NCBI GenBank assembly: GCA_030696525.1
Contig: JAUYSB010000032.1
Location: forward strand, 1 to 40,416
Length of the DNA: 40,416 nt
Origin: Hydrogenophaga sp.
GTDB taxonomy: Bacteria; Pseudomonadota; Gammaproteobacteria; Burkholderiales; Burkholderiaceae_C
Reading direction: 5' to 3'
Both the position numbers and the translations under genes were made by a program. This document shows positions 23,781 to 31,889 of the stretch, in pieces. Below the pieces are notes generated by a model, which worked only from the letters and a program-made list of their open reading frames with translations, searched no databases and was not told the origin of the DNA. Every line of letters starts with the position of its first letter. Within the stretch, counting starts at the first letter, position 1.

Positions 23781-24505
23781 TGATTAGCTTCCTTTGCATG
23801 TTCCAAAAACTGCACCATCCATTGCCCAAAAAGCTGCACATCGGCGGCAGTGGTCAGGCTGCCGTGAGCGCGGGCCAGTGTGGCGGCATCGAGCTTGTCG
23901 TTTAGGTAGCCCAGCAAAGCTTGCATGAACACCAGCGGCATCTCGGGGTGGTACTGCGTGGTCCAGATGTGCTGACCGATCTGCATCGAGCCAATGGGGC
24001 AGAAATCGCTTCCACCCAGGCACTCAGCACCTTCGGGCATGAGGGTGACCTGCTCGTTATGGGCGGCCATCAAAGTGGTCCGGCCCTTGAACGGCGTCAT
24101 CCAGGGGCGCGGCGCAGGCCAATTCGTCAGCGCGGCGCCCAGGCCCCAGCCTGCGGCGTTGCGCTCCACCCTCCCACCCAGCGCCCGGGCCACCGCTTGG
24201 TGGCCAAAGCACAGACCGATCAGCGGCTGGCGCGCCGCATCAACAGCCCAGATGAAATCCAGTAGCGGCCCAACCCAAGGCAAGCGGTCGTCGTTGACCG
24301 AGGCCGGACTACCTGTGATGACATAGCCGTCGAAGGCCTGCGGGCTGGCGGGCAGCACGCCGTCCTTGACCGGCACCACCTCAAAAGTCCAACTGGGCCG
24401 CAGCGGTTGCAACAGTTGCACCACCTTTTCCCCGTCGTTCGGAAAACGCGCAGCAAACAGCGAGGTGTCATCGTTGGTCAGTAAAACGGCAATGCGCAGG
24501 TTCAT
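23777..24505 (-). CDS. Class I glutamine amidotransferase-like hydrolase
   Basis: It has 242 residues with a stand-alone GATase-1 fold. The catalytic Cys is in PLIGLCFGHQAVARALGG and the His-Glu pair in TTQYHPEMPLVF; YVITGSPASVNDD is the oxyanion-side segment. No synthetase domain is attached, so it is not an ordinary amidotransferase. In aniline degradation the comparable TdnT/AtdA2 protein hydrolyses gamma-glutamylanilide, and in the Puu pathway PuuD, a different branch, removes gamma-glutamyl. The likely role here is removal of the gamma-glutamyl group from the pathway intermediate or excess conjugate. It is the first gene of the operon. GAAAGG precedes the ATG, and its stop overlaps the P450 start. 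The motif LCFGHQ places it nearer GMP-synthetase-type GATases than PuuD. Confidence 0.9.
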   Translation of the reverse strand: MNLRIAVLLTNDDTSLFAARFPNDGEKVVQLLQPLRPSWTFEVVPVKDGVLPASPQAFDGYVITGSPASVNDDRLPWVGPLLDFIWAVDAARQPLIGLCFGHQAVARALGGRVERNAAGWGLGAALTNWPAPRPWMTPFKGRTTLMAAHNEQVTLMPEGAECLGGSDFCPIGSMQIGQHIWTTQYHPEMPLVFMQALLGYLNDKLDAATLARAHGSLTTAADVQLFGQWMVQFLEHAKEANQ

Positions 24506-24580
24506 CCGGTGCCTTTCAAGTTCGAGCCAATGCTAGGCACAAGCCCGCTCGAGCAGTATCAATATCGGGCACCGTGTACA

Positions 24581-24637
24581 CCGGGTTTTCACTTGGGCAG
24601 CCCCGAAAACCCGGGGGAACCCAGTGAACACGGGTTC
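24581..24637. promoter_or_regulatory. Nested inverted repeats in the leader of the amine operon
   Basis: CCGGGTTTTC (24581-24590) and GAAAACCCGG (24605-24614) are perfect 10-bp arms with a 14-base spacer. A second interlocked pair, CACTTGGG (24590-24597) and CCCAGTG (24620-24626), and a small palindrome GAAC-ACGG-GTTC (24626-24637) overlap it. It lies 76-132 bases upstream of the first operon gene. It may be a compound operator, or the end of a decayed element, since an IS3 remnant lies beside it. Confidence 0.45.
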
Positions 24638-24765
24638 TGTGCGGTGATTTCTGGTGCTCAGGACTCCCAGTTTGACTTTCGACAAGGGCTGGTCTCAGGG
24701 GGTTGTTTGCGCTGCCTACCTGCCCAGCTATGACGACTTGTTCCGCTAACGAAGTGATCACAAGA

Positions 24766-25230
24766 TGGGCCTGCGCCACACTCTGGCGAACCCCGAAGGC
24801 CAGGCGCGAGGCGATCCGGATGGTTATCAGTGAAAGCTCTTTTCACGAACTCGTGTCTCGCCTCTACCGGAAGGCCAACCTGGTCGTGCGCCGGTGCAAG
24901 AAGGGCAAGCGAACTCTCTACGATCACGCACCGCTGCAACTGGCTCGCATGGTCAACAGGGGTGTAGAGCGTGAATTTTGTGAGCGACATCCACTCAGGC
25001 GGACGGCTCTTGAAGTACCTCGCGGTGGCCGACGACTTCAGCCACGAAAGCGTCGGCATCGTGATGGGCTTCCATGCTGTAGACCGGTACGTGACGCCGG
25101 TGCTGGACCGCGCTGCGCTGTTTTGCAGGTATCCGCCGCACCCTCATCCAGGCTGGCGGCCGATGCAATAACGACTATATCGAGAGCTTCAGCGGCGCGT
25201 TCCATGACGAACACTTGAACGGGGGCTGTT
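24766..25230 (+). pseudogene. IS3-family OrfB transposase remnant
   Basis: Pieces in three frames match the IS3/IS407-type integrase. The first is RLYRKANLVVRRCKKGKR and PLQLARMVNRG around 24850-24960. The next is NFVSDIHSGGRLLKYLAVAD then DFSHESVGIVMGF around 24970-25075, where the first catalytic Asp survives. The last is NDYIESFSGAFHDEHLN around 25167-25220, whose Glu is the last DDE residue. Between them there are frame changes and deletions; the second Asp region and OrfA are missing. No terminal repeats were found. It separates the amine operon from the divergent AraC/EutR-like gene, so it may have split an original regulator-operon promoter region. Confidence 0.75.
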
Positions 25231-25374
25231 CTGCGTTGCCCTGCGATACATCACCTCACGTTCGAGGGGCATCATTTTTCAAGTACTGATCAATTTTGCG
25301 CAAATTTTTGGTCGGGTTAACCTGCGATGACGAGCTTAAAGCTGCCATGCAAAATCAAATACCAACCGTCTTCC

Positions 25375-26361
25375 ATGTGCACCGCAGCCTTGTCTTCCAG
25401 ACATCACACCCCCTCCCCAAATTCGCCGTGGGTCCAAGTGCTGGAGACCCAGGACATGGACCAGCACGCCTTGACCCAACAGGGCTGGGCACTGCAGTAT
25501 GAGCAGCTCTCGTCCGGTCAGTTCAAGGGGCATATCCACCAGGTGCTGCTGCCCGAAGTCACCCTGCTGCGCGAAGAAACCAACATCGCGCTGCGCCAGC
25601 GCGGGCGACTCGATGACGGCGTCTACGGCTTTGCAATGGCGCTACAGGACACGCCTGACTTGTTCTTCAACGGCCAGAGAGTTCCCCCTCACGCCATCAT
25701 GTGCGGCAAGGGGGACGAGGTGGACCTGACTACCCCGCCCCACTTTACCTTGATCGCGGTGGTGGTCGAGCGCAACCTGCTCAATCCGCTGTGGGAGCGC
25801 ATGTACCACAAGCCTCTGGCCCATTGGCTGGAAAAACAGCTGGTGCTGCCAACCACCTACATCAAGGCGCACAACCTGCGCAACCTTCAGCTGACCGTGT
25901 TGGGCCAGGCCAGTGCTTTGACACACCGCCAACACGACCCGCAGGCACTGCGTCAATTGCGCGACGAGATCCTGATGGAATGGCTCGAAGCCCTGCCCGC
26001 GCAGGTGGACACCACCGAGCTTCCCAACTTGGAGCGACGCAAGAAACTCGTGGACCAAGCCTGTGAGCTGATGCTGAGCCACGCCGACGAACCACTGTCC
26101 ATCTTGGAAGTTTGCAGCCGTGTGGGCGCCAGCAAGCGCAAGCTCAACTACTGCTTTCAGGACGTGCTGGGTACCACGCCCATCAAGTACCTGCGCTCAC
26201 TGCGCTTGAACAGCGCGCGGCGGGGGCTGCGGCAGGCAGCGCCTGGCGTGACGATACAGGACATTGCCTCGCACTGGGGCTTCTGGCACCTGAGCCAGTT
26301 CGCCCAAGACTACCGACGCTTGTTTGGCGAGCTGCCTTCAGAAACACTTCGCAAACGATGA
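25375..26361 (+). CDS. AraC-family regulator, EutR-like
   Basis: This is a DNA-binding regulator. From the ATG at 25375 it has 328 residues. The segment PWVQVLETQDMDQHALTQQG and then WALQYEQLSSGQFKGHI is characteristic of EutR-like AraC proteins. The C-terminal double helix-turn-helix has LSILEVCSRVGASKRKLNYCFQD and IQDIASHWGFWHLSQFAQDYRR then LFGELPSETL. The start is uncertain: ATGs at 25327 and 25456 are in frame, and the last has a GGAGA at good distance but would remove part of the conserved N-terminus. EutR itself senses ethanolamine plus cobalamin, so an amine-related effector is a reasonable guess. It is divergent from the P450/amine operon and co-directional with the DUF2817/Bug/amidase genes. 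Either could be its target. Confidence 0.88.
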   Translation: MCTAALSSRHHTPSPNSPWVQVLETQDMDQHALTQQGWALQYEQLSSGQFKGHIHQVLLPEVTLLREETNIALRQRGRLDDGVYGFAMALQDTPDLFFNGQRVPPHAIMCGKGDEVDLTTPPHFTLIAVVVERNLLNPLWERMYHKPLAHWLEKQLVLPTTYIKAHNLRNLQLTVLGQASALTHRQHDPQALRQLRDEILMEWLEALPAQVDTTELPNLERRKKLVDQACELMLSHADEPLSILEVCSRVGASKRKLNYCFQDVLGTTPIKYLRSLRLNSARRGLRQAAPGVTIQDIASHWGFWHLSQFAQDYRRLFGELPSETLRKR

Positions 26362-26695
26362 GTACTCACCAGCAAACAGAGATCACCGCCATGCTGATCA
26401 CGTCGGCCGGTTTACTTTTTTTTGCCCCACCCAGATGTCCTGGCAAGACCTGGCCTTGCTGGTTATGGTGGCGTTGGCCGGCTCTTATGGGCCGTACTTC
26501 ATGGTGTTGGCTTTTTCAAGAGCACCCGCCCCGGTCATGTCACCCTACCTGTATTTAGCCATCGGTTTTTCTGCGCTGGGCGACCGGTGGATGTTCAATC
26601 ATCTGACCGATGCCGTCGCCTTATGCGACGTGCTGATGATCGCAGACTTTGGCATGGTGGCAGGCTGGCTTAACCAACAAAGGAACAAACCATGA
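26362..26695 (+). pseudogene. Truncated, frameshifted EamA/DMT-family transporter
   Basis: Only the second half of an EamA (drug/metabolite exporter) protein remains. TEITAMLITSAGLLFFAP is read in one frame. After the run of eight T at 26416-26423 the sequence continues in another frame as MSWQDLALLVMVALAGSYGP then YFMVLAFSRAPAPVMSPYLYL and IADFGMVAGWLNQQ. An intact protein would need about 150 more residues upstream, but the AraC stop is at 26361. The last four bases overlap the DUF2817 start (ATGA), suggesting that the intact ancestor was in this operon. The T-run suggests slippage or, alternatively, a sequencing error. The missing N-terminal half argues that it is truly broken. Confidence 0.75.
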
Positions 26696-27762
26696 CCACG
26701 GAGCTTTTCAGCCCCAACTATCTTGAGTCACGTGCACGCTTTGTGCAGACCACCCGCGCCTGCGGCGCGCAGTTGCACACCTACACCATGCCCTGGCAAG
26801 GAGCACTTGGCGAAGACCTTGCCATGGACGTCGCCATCCACGGTCCAGCCGATGCTTCGCGGGTGCTGTTGACCACGAGCGCAGTGCATGGCGTAGAGGG
26901 TTTTTGCGGCTCGGCCATTCAGACAGGCTTGTTACAAAGCCTCTTGTCGCCGCCCGATGTGGCAGTGGTGCATGTGCATGCCGTCAACCCGCATGGCTTT
27001 TCGCACGCACGGAGAGTTAACGAAGACAACGTCGACCTCAACCGAAACTTCATCGACTACAACCAGCCCTTGCCGGTCAACAGCGACTACGCCCAGATCC
27101 ATGCAATGCTTCTGCCAGAGCACTGGCCACCGACACCTGAACAGTTCGCCAAACTGGATGCACTGACCCAAACCTGGGGCATGCGACGTATGCAGCGAGC
27201 CATCACCAGCGGGCAATACCAATTCCCGCAGGGTTTGTGGTTCGGAGGGTTCGGTCCCACCTGGAGCCACCGCACCTTCCGGCAGGTGCTACAAGACCAC
27301 TTGACGCAAGCCAGCGAGATTGCCTGGATAGACCTCCACACCGGACTAGGCCCGCACGGCCATGGCGAGCGCATCTTTGCCTGCAACGACACCGGAGAAA
27401 CGCTGCAGCGCGCCCGCCAGTGGTGGGGACCGGAAATCACCTCGGTGGACACTGGTACCTCCCAAAGCGTGCCCCTGTCCGGCCCGATCCAGATGGCCAT
27501 CTACGAAGAATGCCCCCAGGCCCAATACACGGGCATCTGCCTAGAGTTTGGCACCTTGCCCCTGTCACAAATGATCCTGGCCATGCGTGCCGACCACTGG
27601 CTGGCCCTGCACCCCGAGGCTCAGACCGAGCTGCGCCATGCTGTCCGCTCCGACATGCTGCAAGCCTTCAACCCACCCTCCCCTGCTTGGCAAGAACAGG
27701 TCTGGCAGCAAGGAGTGCAAGCTGCGCGGCAGGCTATACATGGCTTGGCCCTTCCACGTTGA
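26692..27762 (+). CDS. DUF2817 / M14-like zinc hydrolase
   Basis: This 356-residue protein has a carboxypeptidase-like (M14) fold. Probable zinc ligands are His and Glu in SAVHGVEGFCGSAIQ and a later His in IDLHTGLGPHGHGE. VHAVNPHGFSHARRVNEDNV and DLNRNFIDYN are the DUF2817 signature, and CLEFGTLPLSQM provides the C-terminal Glu. There is no signal peptide, so it is probably cytoplasmic. AAAGGA at 26679-26684 precedes the ATG. Family members are predicted peptidases or deacylases with no agreed substrate. It is encoded between a broken EamA exporter and a Bug binding protein plus two amidases, so cleavage of an amide or N-acyl amino compound is plausible. Confidence 0.9.
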   Translation: MTTELFSPNYLESRARFVQTTRACGAQLHTYTMPWQGALGEDLAMDVAIHGPADASRVLLTTSAVHGVEGFCGSAIQTGLLQSLLSPPDVAVVHVHAVNPHGFSHARRVNEDNVDLNRNFIDYNQPLPVNSDYAQIHAMLLPEHWPPTPEQFAKLDALTQTWGMRRMQRAITSGQYQFPQGLWFGGFGPTWSHRTFRQVLQDHLTQASEIAWIDLHTGLGPHGHGERIFACNDTGETLQRARQWWGPEITSVDTGTSQSVPLSGPIQMAIYEECPQAQYTGICLEFGTLPLSQMILAMRADHWLALHPEAQTELRHAVRSDMLQAFNPPSPAWQEQVWQQGVQAARQAIHGLALPR

Positions 27763-27779
27763 ATCGCCCTTTCTCGGGA

Positions 27780-27806
27780 AAACCCCGCCCAGGGTTTGCA
27801 TTTTTT
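27780..27806 (+). terminator. Candidate intrinsic terminator after DUF2817 gene
   Basis: AAACCC (27780-27785) and GGGTTT (27792-27797) form a 6-bp stem with a 6-base loop. Three bases later comes a run of six T (27801-27806). It lies 17 bases after the stop and 90 bases before the next gene, so it could end or attenuate the upstream transcript. Confidence 0.5.
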
Positions 27807-27896
27807 CGATACCGTCAAACCTATACCTTGTTCAGACTGTGGCCCTGTCCCGGGGTGAGGACCGCCCCTCCACAATGGCTAACAAGGAAGATCACG

Positions 27897-28874
27897 ATGA
27901 TTTCACGCCGAAAGATTTCACACCTGCTCGCAGGCCTATTGGGCAGCCTGATTGTGCTCAGTGCCTCTGCACAGGGGTTCCCCAGCAAGATGGTCACTGT
28001 GATGGTGCCCTTCCCTGCGGGCGGTCCGTCTGACGCTGTGGCACGGCTGGTGCAGGTCGAATACGAAAAGAACCTGGGTCAAAAAATGGTGGTCGAGAAC
28101 CTCGGTGGGGTCAGTGGCGCGCTAGGAGTCCAAAAAGTGCTGGGCGCTCCAGCCGATGGTTATTACCAATTGCTCAGCACCCCGATGGAACTGGTGACGG
28201 CACCGCTGGCCCTGTCGGCAGTGAAATTCAAGCCAGAAGATGTGCGCATGGCGAGCCTGATGGGACGTACCTCGATCGGCCTGGCTGTGCGCAAGGACCT
28301 GCCGGTCAACAACCTGCAGGAATTCCTGGCGTGGGCCAAAGGCAGGCAGGTCAGCTACGCCAGCGTAGGCCCGGGGTCGCTTTACCACATCATGGGCGAG
28401 CGCTTCAAAACACTGACCGGGCTGGATATGCTGCACGTGCCCTACAAGGCCGCAGTGCAAATCTACACCGACCTGGGCGGCAACAGCATCGACATGGCTT
28501 TCGTACCGGTCGCAGGGCCCATTATCGGCATGGCCAAGGACAACCGCTTCAAGATCATCGGCATCTCGTCTACCGCCCCCCACCCACAGCTGCCCGATGC
28601 TGCCCCCATCAGTGCGCACAAGGACATGAGCGATTTCGTCTTTGACATCTGGATCGGTTTGCAAGTGGCCCGGAACACGCCCGATGCCGTGGTGCAAAAG
28701 CTCAACCAGGCCATGAACGAAGCCATCAAGTCAGAGGGTTTCATCAAAGGGATGAACAGCACGGGCAGCCAGGTGCCCGCGAACATGAGCCTCGCTGAAC
28801 TCGACCGCTTCTACGCCCAAGAGGTGAACCGCTACCGCACCCTGTTCAAGGCCGCAAACGTCCAGCCGCAGTGA
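27897..28874 (+). CDS. Bug-type (TctC) periplasmic substrate-binding protein
   Basis: This 325-residue secreted protein has the signal peptide MISRRKISHLLAGLLGSLIV with cleavage after ASA near residue 25. Family segments are MVTVMVPFPAGGPSDAVARL, KMVVENLGGVSGALGVQKV, PADGYYQLL, LHVPYKAAVQIYTDLGGNSI and VVQKLNQAMNEAIKSEGF. AAGGAAG at 27884-27890 precedes the ATG. The frame is open upstream to 27237 but only overlaps the DUF2817 gene. No permease is near it. It is followed by two amidase genes, so its ligand may be an amide or carboxylate used by them. Compared with the Bug protein at 10846 it is only distantly similar, so they probably bind different ligands. Confidence 0.94.
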   Translation: MISRRKISHLLAGLLGSLIVLSASAQGFPSKMVTVMVPFPAGGPSDAVARLVQVEYEKNLGQKMVVENLGGVSGALGVQKVLGAPADGYYQLLSTPMELVTAPLALSAVKFKPEDVRMASLMGRTSIGLAVRKDLPVNNLQEFLAWAKGRQVSYASVGPGSLYHIMGERFKTLTGLDMLHVPYKAAVQIYTDLGGNSIDMAFVPVAGPIIGMAKDNRFKIIGISSTAPHPQLPDAAPISAHKDMSDFVFDIWIGLQVARNTPDAVVQKLNQAMNEAIKSEGFIKGMNSTGSQVPANMSLAELDRFYAQEVNRYRTLFKAANVQPQ

Positions 28875-28971
28875 GGAGCCGTGCACAGCGCATACACGCT
28901 GCCTTTGCGTCCGAGACATGTACCTCACGGTTGCATGTCCGGATTCTTCTTTGGAAATGCACACCGCTGGC

Positions 28972-30444
28972 ATGAGCAATCTGACCTACAACACCGCCAC
29001 CGAACTGCTCACCTGCTTGCGCTCCGGCGAGATCAGCAGCGCGCAACTGCTGGAGCAGCACATCCAGCGTGTGGAGCAGATCGATGGGCACATCAACGCC
29101 GTGGTGGTGCGCGCCTTCGAGGCTGCCCGACAACGGGCATCGGCCGCCGATACGGCGCGCCAGAGGGGCGAAGGCTGGGGGCCATTGCACGGATTGCCCA
29201 TGACCGTCAAAGAATCGTTTGACCTGCCTGGCACGCCCACCTGCTGGGGCTTTCCACAGTACAGAAACAACATCGCGCAGCAGTCGGCCTTGGCGGTGCA
29301 GCGCCTGCTGGACGCCGGGGCTGTGGTGTTTGGAAAAACCAATGTGCCGGTGGGCCTGGGCGACTGGCAGTCGTTCAACCCGGTCTACGGCACCACCAAC
29401 AACCCCTGGGACCTTAGCCGCTCTCCAGGTGGCTCATCTGGCGGCGCCAGCGCGGCGCTTGCTGCAGGGATGACGCCGCTGGAACTGGGCAGCGACATCG
29501 GTGCCTCAATCCGCAACCCGGCGCACTACTGCGGCGTCTACGGACACAAACCCACCTGGGGCGTGGTGCCCATGACTGGCCACCAGCTGCCCGGTGTTCG
29601 CTGCATCGACAGTCTAGACATCGCGGTGGCCGGCCCCCTGGCACGCAGCGCTCAGGACCTTCAGCTGGCCATGGGGGTGCTGACCACTCCGATGCAGAAC
29701 TTTGGTGCGCTGGGCTGGATGCCAGCCCAATGGCGCAACATCGACAAGACTCCTCGGCAATGCCGTGTGGCCATCGTCTACGACGACCCCGAAGCCCGGG
29801 TGGACAGCAGCATCCAGACCCGACTGCACGCGCTGGCCGACTTTTTGCGGGCACAAGGCGTGACCGTGCTGGACAACTACCGTCCGGTAGACAGCGCCCA
29901 GTCGCACCGCGTGTATTCGCACCTGTTGCGCTCAGCCACTGGCGCTTGGCTCGACGATGCGACTTATGCCCGCTTTCAGGATCTGGCCCACCAAAGCGAC
30001 CCGGCGCTGGACACCATGCGTGAGCGGGTCTGGCGCGGCAGCACACTGACACACCGCGACTGGATCGAATTCGACCAGCAACGCGCGCTGCTGCGCGCCC
30101 AGTGGAATGCCTACTTCGATTCGGTGGAGCTGCTGATCACCCCGATAGCCACCTCCCCCGCCTTCTTGCACAACCACCAGGGCGAGCGCTGGGAGCGGAT
30201 GCTGCAGGTCAACGGCCAAGAGCAGCCGCACACCGACAGCCTGTTCTGGGCCGGCTATCCCGGCGTGGTGGGACTGCCCGCCACCGCCATTCCGATCGGC
30301 CACAGCCCCGAGGGTTTGCCGGTAGGCGCACAGATCATCGGTAACAGCTTTGCCGACCCACTGTGCCTGGAAATGGCCCGGTGGCTCGAAACCGAATGGT
30401 GCGGTTTTGTCCCACCGCCCGACCTGCCCATTAGAGCGTCCTAG
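28972..30444 (+). CDS. Amidase-signature family hydrolase
   Basis: This 490-residue cytoplasmic amidase carries Lys80 (GLPMTVKESFDLPG), the GGSSGGASAALAAG loop near 153-166, and nucleophile Ser179 (GSDIGASIRNPAHYCGVYGHKP), which form the Ser-cisSer-Lys triad. WAGYPGVVGLPATAIPIG is the typical C-terminal segment. The start MSNLTYNTATELL fits the family. In-frame ATGs at 28918 and 28957 exist, and no start has a strong ribosome site. The next amidase starts 2 bases after this stop, so the pair are co-translated. It is unlikely to be GatA, as no GatB/C is present. The substrate is unknown. Confidence 0.93.
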   Translation: MSNLTYNTATELLTCLRSGEISSAQLLEQHIQRVEQIDGHINAVVVRAFEAARQRASAADTARQRGEGWGPLHGLPMTVKESFDLPGTPTCWGFPQYRNNIAQQSALAVQRLLDAGAVVFGKTNVPVGLGDWQSFNPVYGTTNNPWDLSRSPGGSSGGASAALAAGMTPLELGSDIGASIRNPAHYCGVYGHKPTWGVVPMTGHQLPGVRCIDSLDIAVAGPLARSAQDLQLAMGVLTTPMQNFGALGWMPAQWRNIDKTPRQCRVAIVYDDPEARVDSSIQTRLHALADFLRAQGVTVLDNYRPVDSAQSHRVYSHLLRSATGAWLDDATYARFQDLAHQSDPALDTMRERVWRGSTLTHRDWIEFDQQRALLRAQWNAYFDSVELLITPIATSPAFLHNHQGERWERMLQVNGQEQPHTDSLFWAGYPGVVGLPATAIPIGHSPEGLPVGAQIIGNSFADPLCLEMARWLETEWCGFVPPPDLPIRAS

Positions 30445-30446
30445 CA

Positions 30447-31889
30447 ATGGCCAACATCACAGATTTCAACGCCAGCGAACTGTCCGAGCTCATTCACCAA
30501 CGTCAGGTTTCGTGCGTCGAAGTCATTCGGAGCTACTTGGTCCGTATTGAAAAGCTGAATCCGCACTACAACGCCATCGTCAACCTGGCACCCGAAGAAA
30601 TGCTGATGGCCCAAGCCAGGCAGTGTGACGAGGAGCTGGCCCGTGGCCAATCACGCGGCTGGCTGCACGGCATTCCACAAGCCATCAAGGACACCGGGCA
30701 TGCGCTGGGTTTTCCCAGCACCCTGGGCAGCCGCGTGCTGGCAAGCAATATGCCTCGTGCCGACAGCATCATGACCGACCGCATGAAGGCCGCCGGCGCC
30801 ATCGTTGTCGGCAAGACGAACATGCCCGAGCTGGGGCTGGGATCCCACACTTTCAACGAATTGTTTGGCGCGACCTCCAACGCCTGGGACCTTTCGGTCA
30901 GCGCGGGCGGATCGAGCGGCGGCGCCGCCGTAGCCGTGGCGCAGCACCTGCTACCGGTGGCCGATGGCTCGGACTTCATGGGCAGCCTGCGCAACCCAGC
31001 CGGCTGGAATCACATCTTCGGCATGCGCCCCTCGCAAGGGCGTGTGCCTTTTGGGCCGGGTGCCGATGTCTGGGCGGACCAACTTGGCACCGAAGGCCCA
31101 ATGGCCCGCAGCGTGCGCGACCTAGCGCTTCTACTGGCCACCCAGTCGGGCCACGATGCGCTGCAGCCACTGTCGATCAACGGGGTGCTGGATGTTTCAG
31201 GCCTGCAATACACGCCCGAGGCGCTACGAGGCCTGCGTGTGGGCTGGCTCGGTGACCTCGGCGGCCACCTGGCCATAGAAGACGGTATCCTGCGCATTTG
31301 CGAAGACGCGCTGCACACCATGCAAAACGCTGGCGCGTTGGTCGAGCCGATGGCTATGGGCTACGACGCGCAGGCGTTGTGGGACTGCTGGCTGGTCTGG
31401 CGCCGCGCCCTGGTCGGTCCCAAAGTGGCGGCCCTGCTGCCCTTGCCCCGGGCATCCGAGCTGCTCAAGCCCGAAGCGATGTGGGAGTACGAGAACTCCC
31501 TTACGCTCTCCTACATGGACTTCCAGAAGGCCAGCGAGCGCCGTACCAGCTTCTACCACCACCTGCTCAAGGTGTTTGAGAAAGTGGATGTGCTGGCCCT
31601 CCCGGTGGCGCAGGTCTGGCCGTTCCCCATCGAACAGCGCTGGCCTCAGCAAATTGGCACGCGCAGCATGGACACCTACCACCGCTGGATGGAATGCACC
31701 ATCTACGCCACGCTGGCAGGCCTGCCCGCCATCAGCCTACCGGCGGGCTTCCACCCGCATAAGCCCTGGCCCATGGGTATCCAGCTGATCAGCAAGCCAC
31801 AGAGCGATTTGGCCTTGCTGCAGATTGCAGCCAGTTACGAGTCCGTGCGTCAGGAGTTGCTGCACCATCGGCCGCCAGAGCCGGCCTGA
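30447..31889 (+). CDS. Amidase-signature family hydrolase (second of a pair)
   Basis: This 480-residue amidase has Lys81 (GIPQAIKDTGHALG), the GGSSGGAAVAVAQH loop near 154-167, and Ser180 within GSDFMGSLRNPAGWNHIFGM. The loop GSDFMGS replaces the usual GSDxGGS, a variant seen in amidases with bulky substrates. C-terminal SLPAGFHPHKPWPMGIQLI is typical. It belongs to a different subgroup from the amidase 2 bases upstream, since they align mainly in the signature region. The tandem pair suggests sequential or differently specific hydrolysis of amides. The last gene of the rightward block, it is followed by 290 bases without a gene. Confidence 0.93.
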   Translation: MANITDFNASELSELIHQRQVSCVEVIRSYLVRIEKLNPHYNAIVNLAPEEMLMAQARQCDEELARGQSRGWLHGIPQAIKDTGHALGFPSTLGSRVLASNMPRADSIMTDRMKAAGAIVVGKTNMPELGLGSHTFNELFGATSNAWDLSVSAGGSSGGAAVAVAQHLLPVADGSDFMGSLRNPAGWNHIFGMRPSQGRVPFGPGADVWADQLGTEGPMARSVRDLALLLATQSGHDALQPLSINGVLDVSGLQYTPEALRGLRVGWLGDLGGHLAIEDGILRICEDALHTMQNAGALVEPMAMGYDAQALWDCWLVWRRALVGPKVAALLPLPRASELLKPEAMWEYENSLTLSYMDFQKASERRTSFYHHLLKVFEKVDVLALPVAQVWPFPIEQRWPQQIGTRSMDTYHRWMECTIYATLAGLPAISLPAGFHPHKPWPMGIQLISKPQSDLALLQIAASYESVRQELLHHRPPEPA

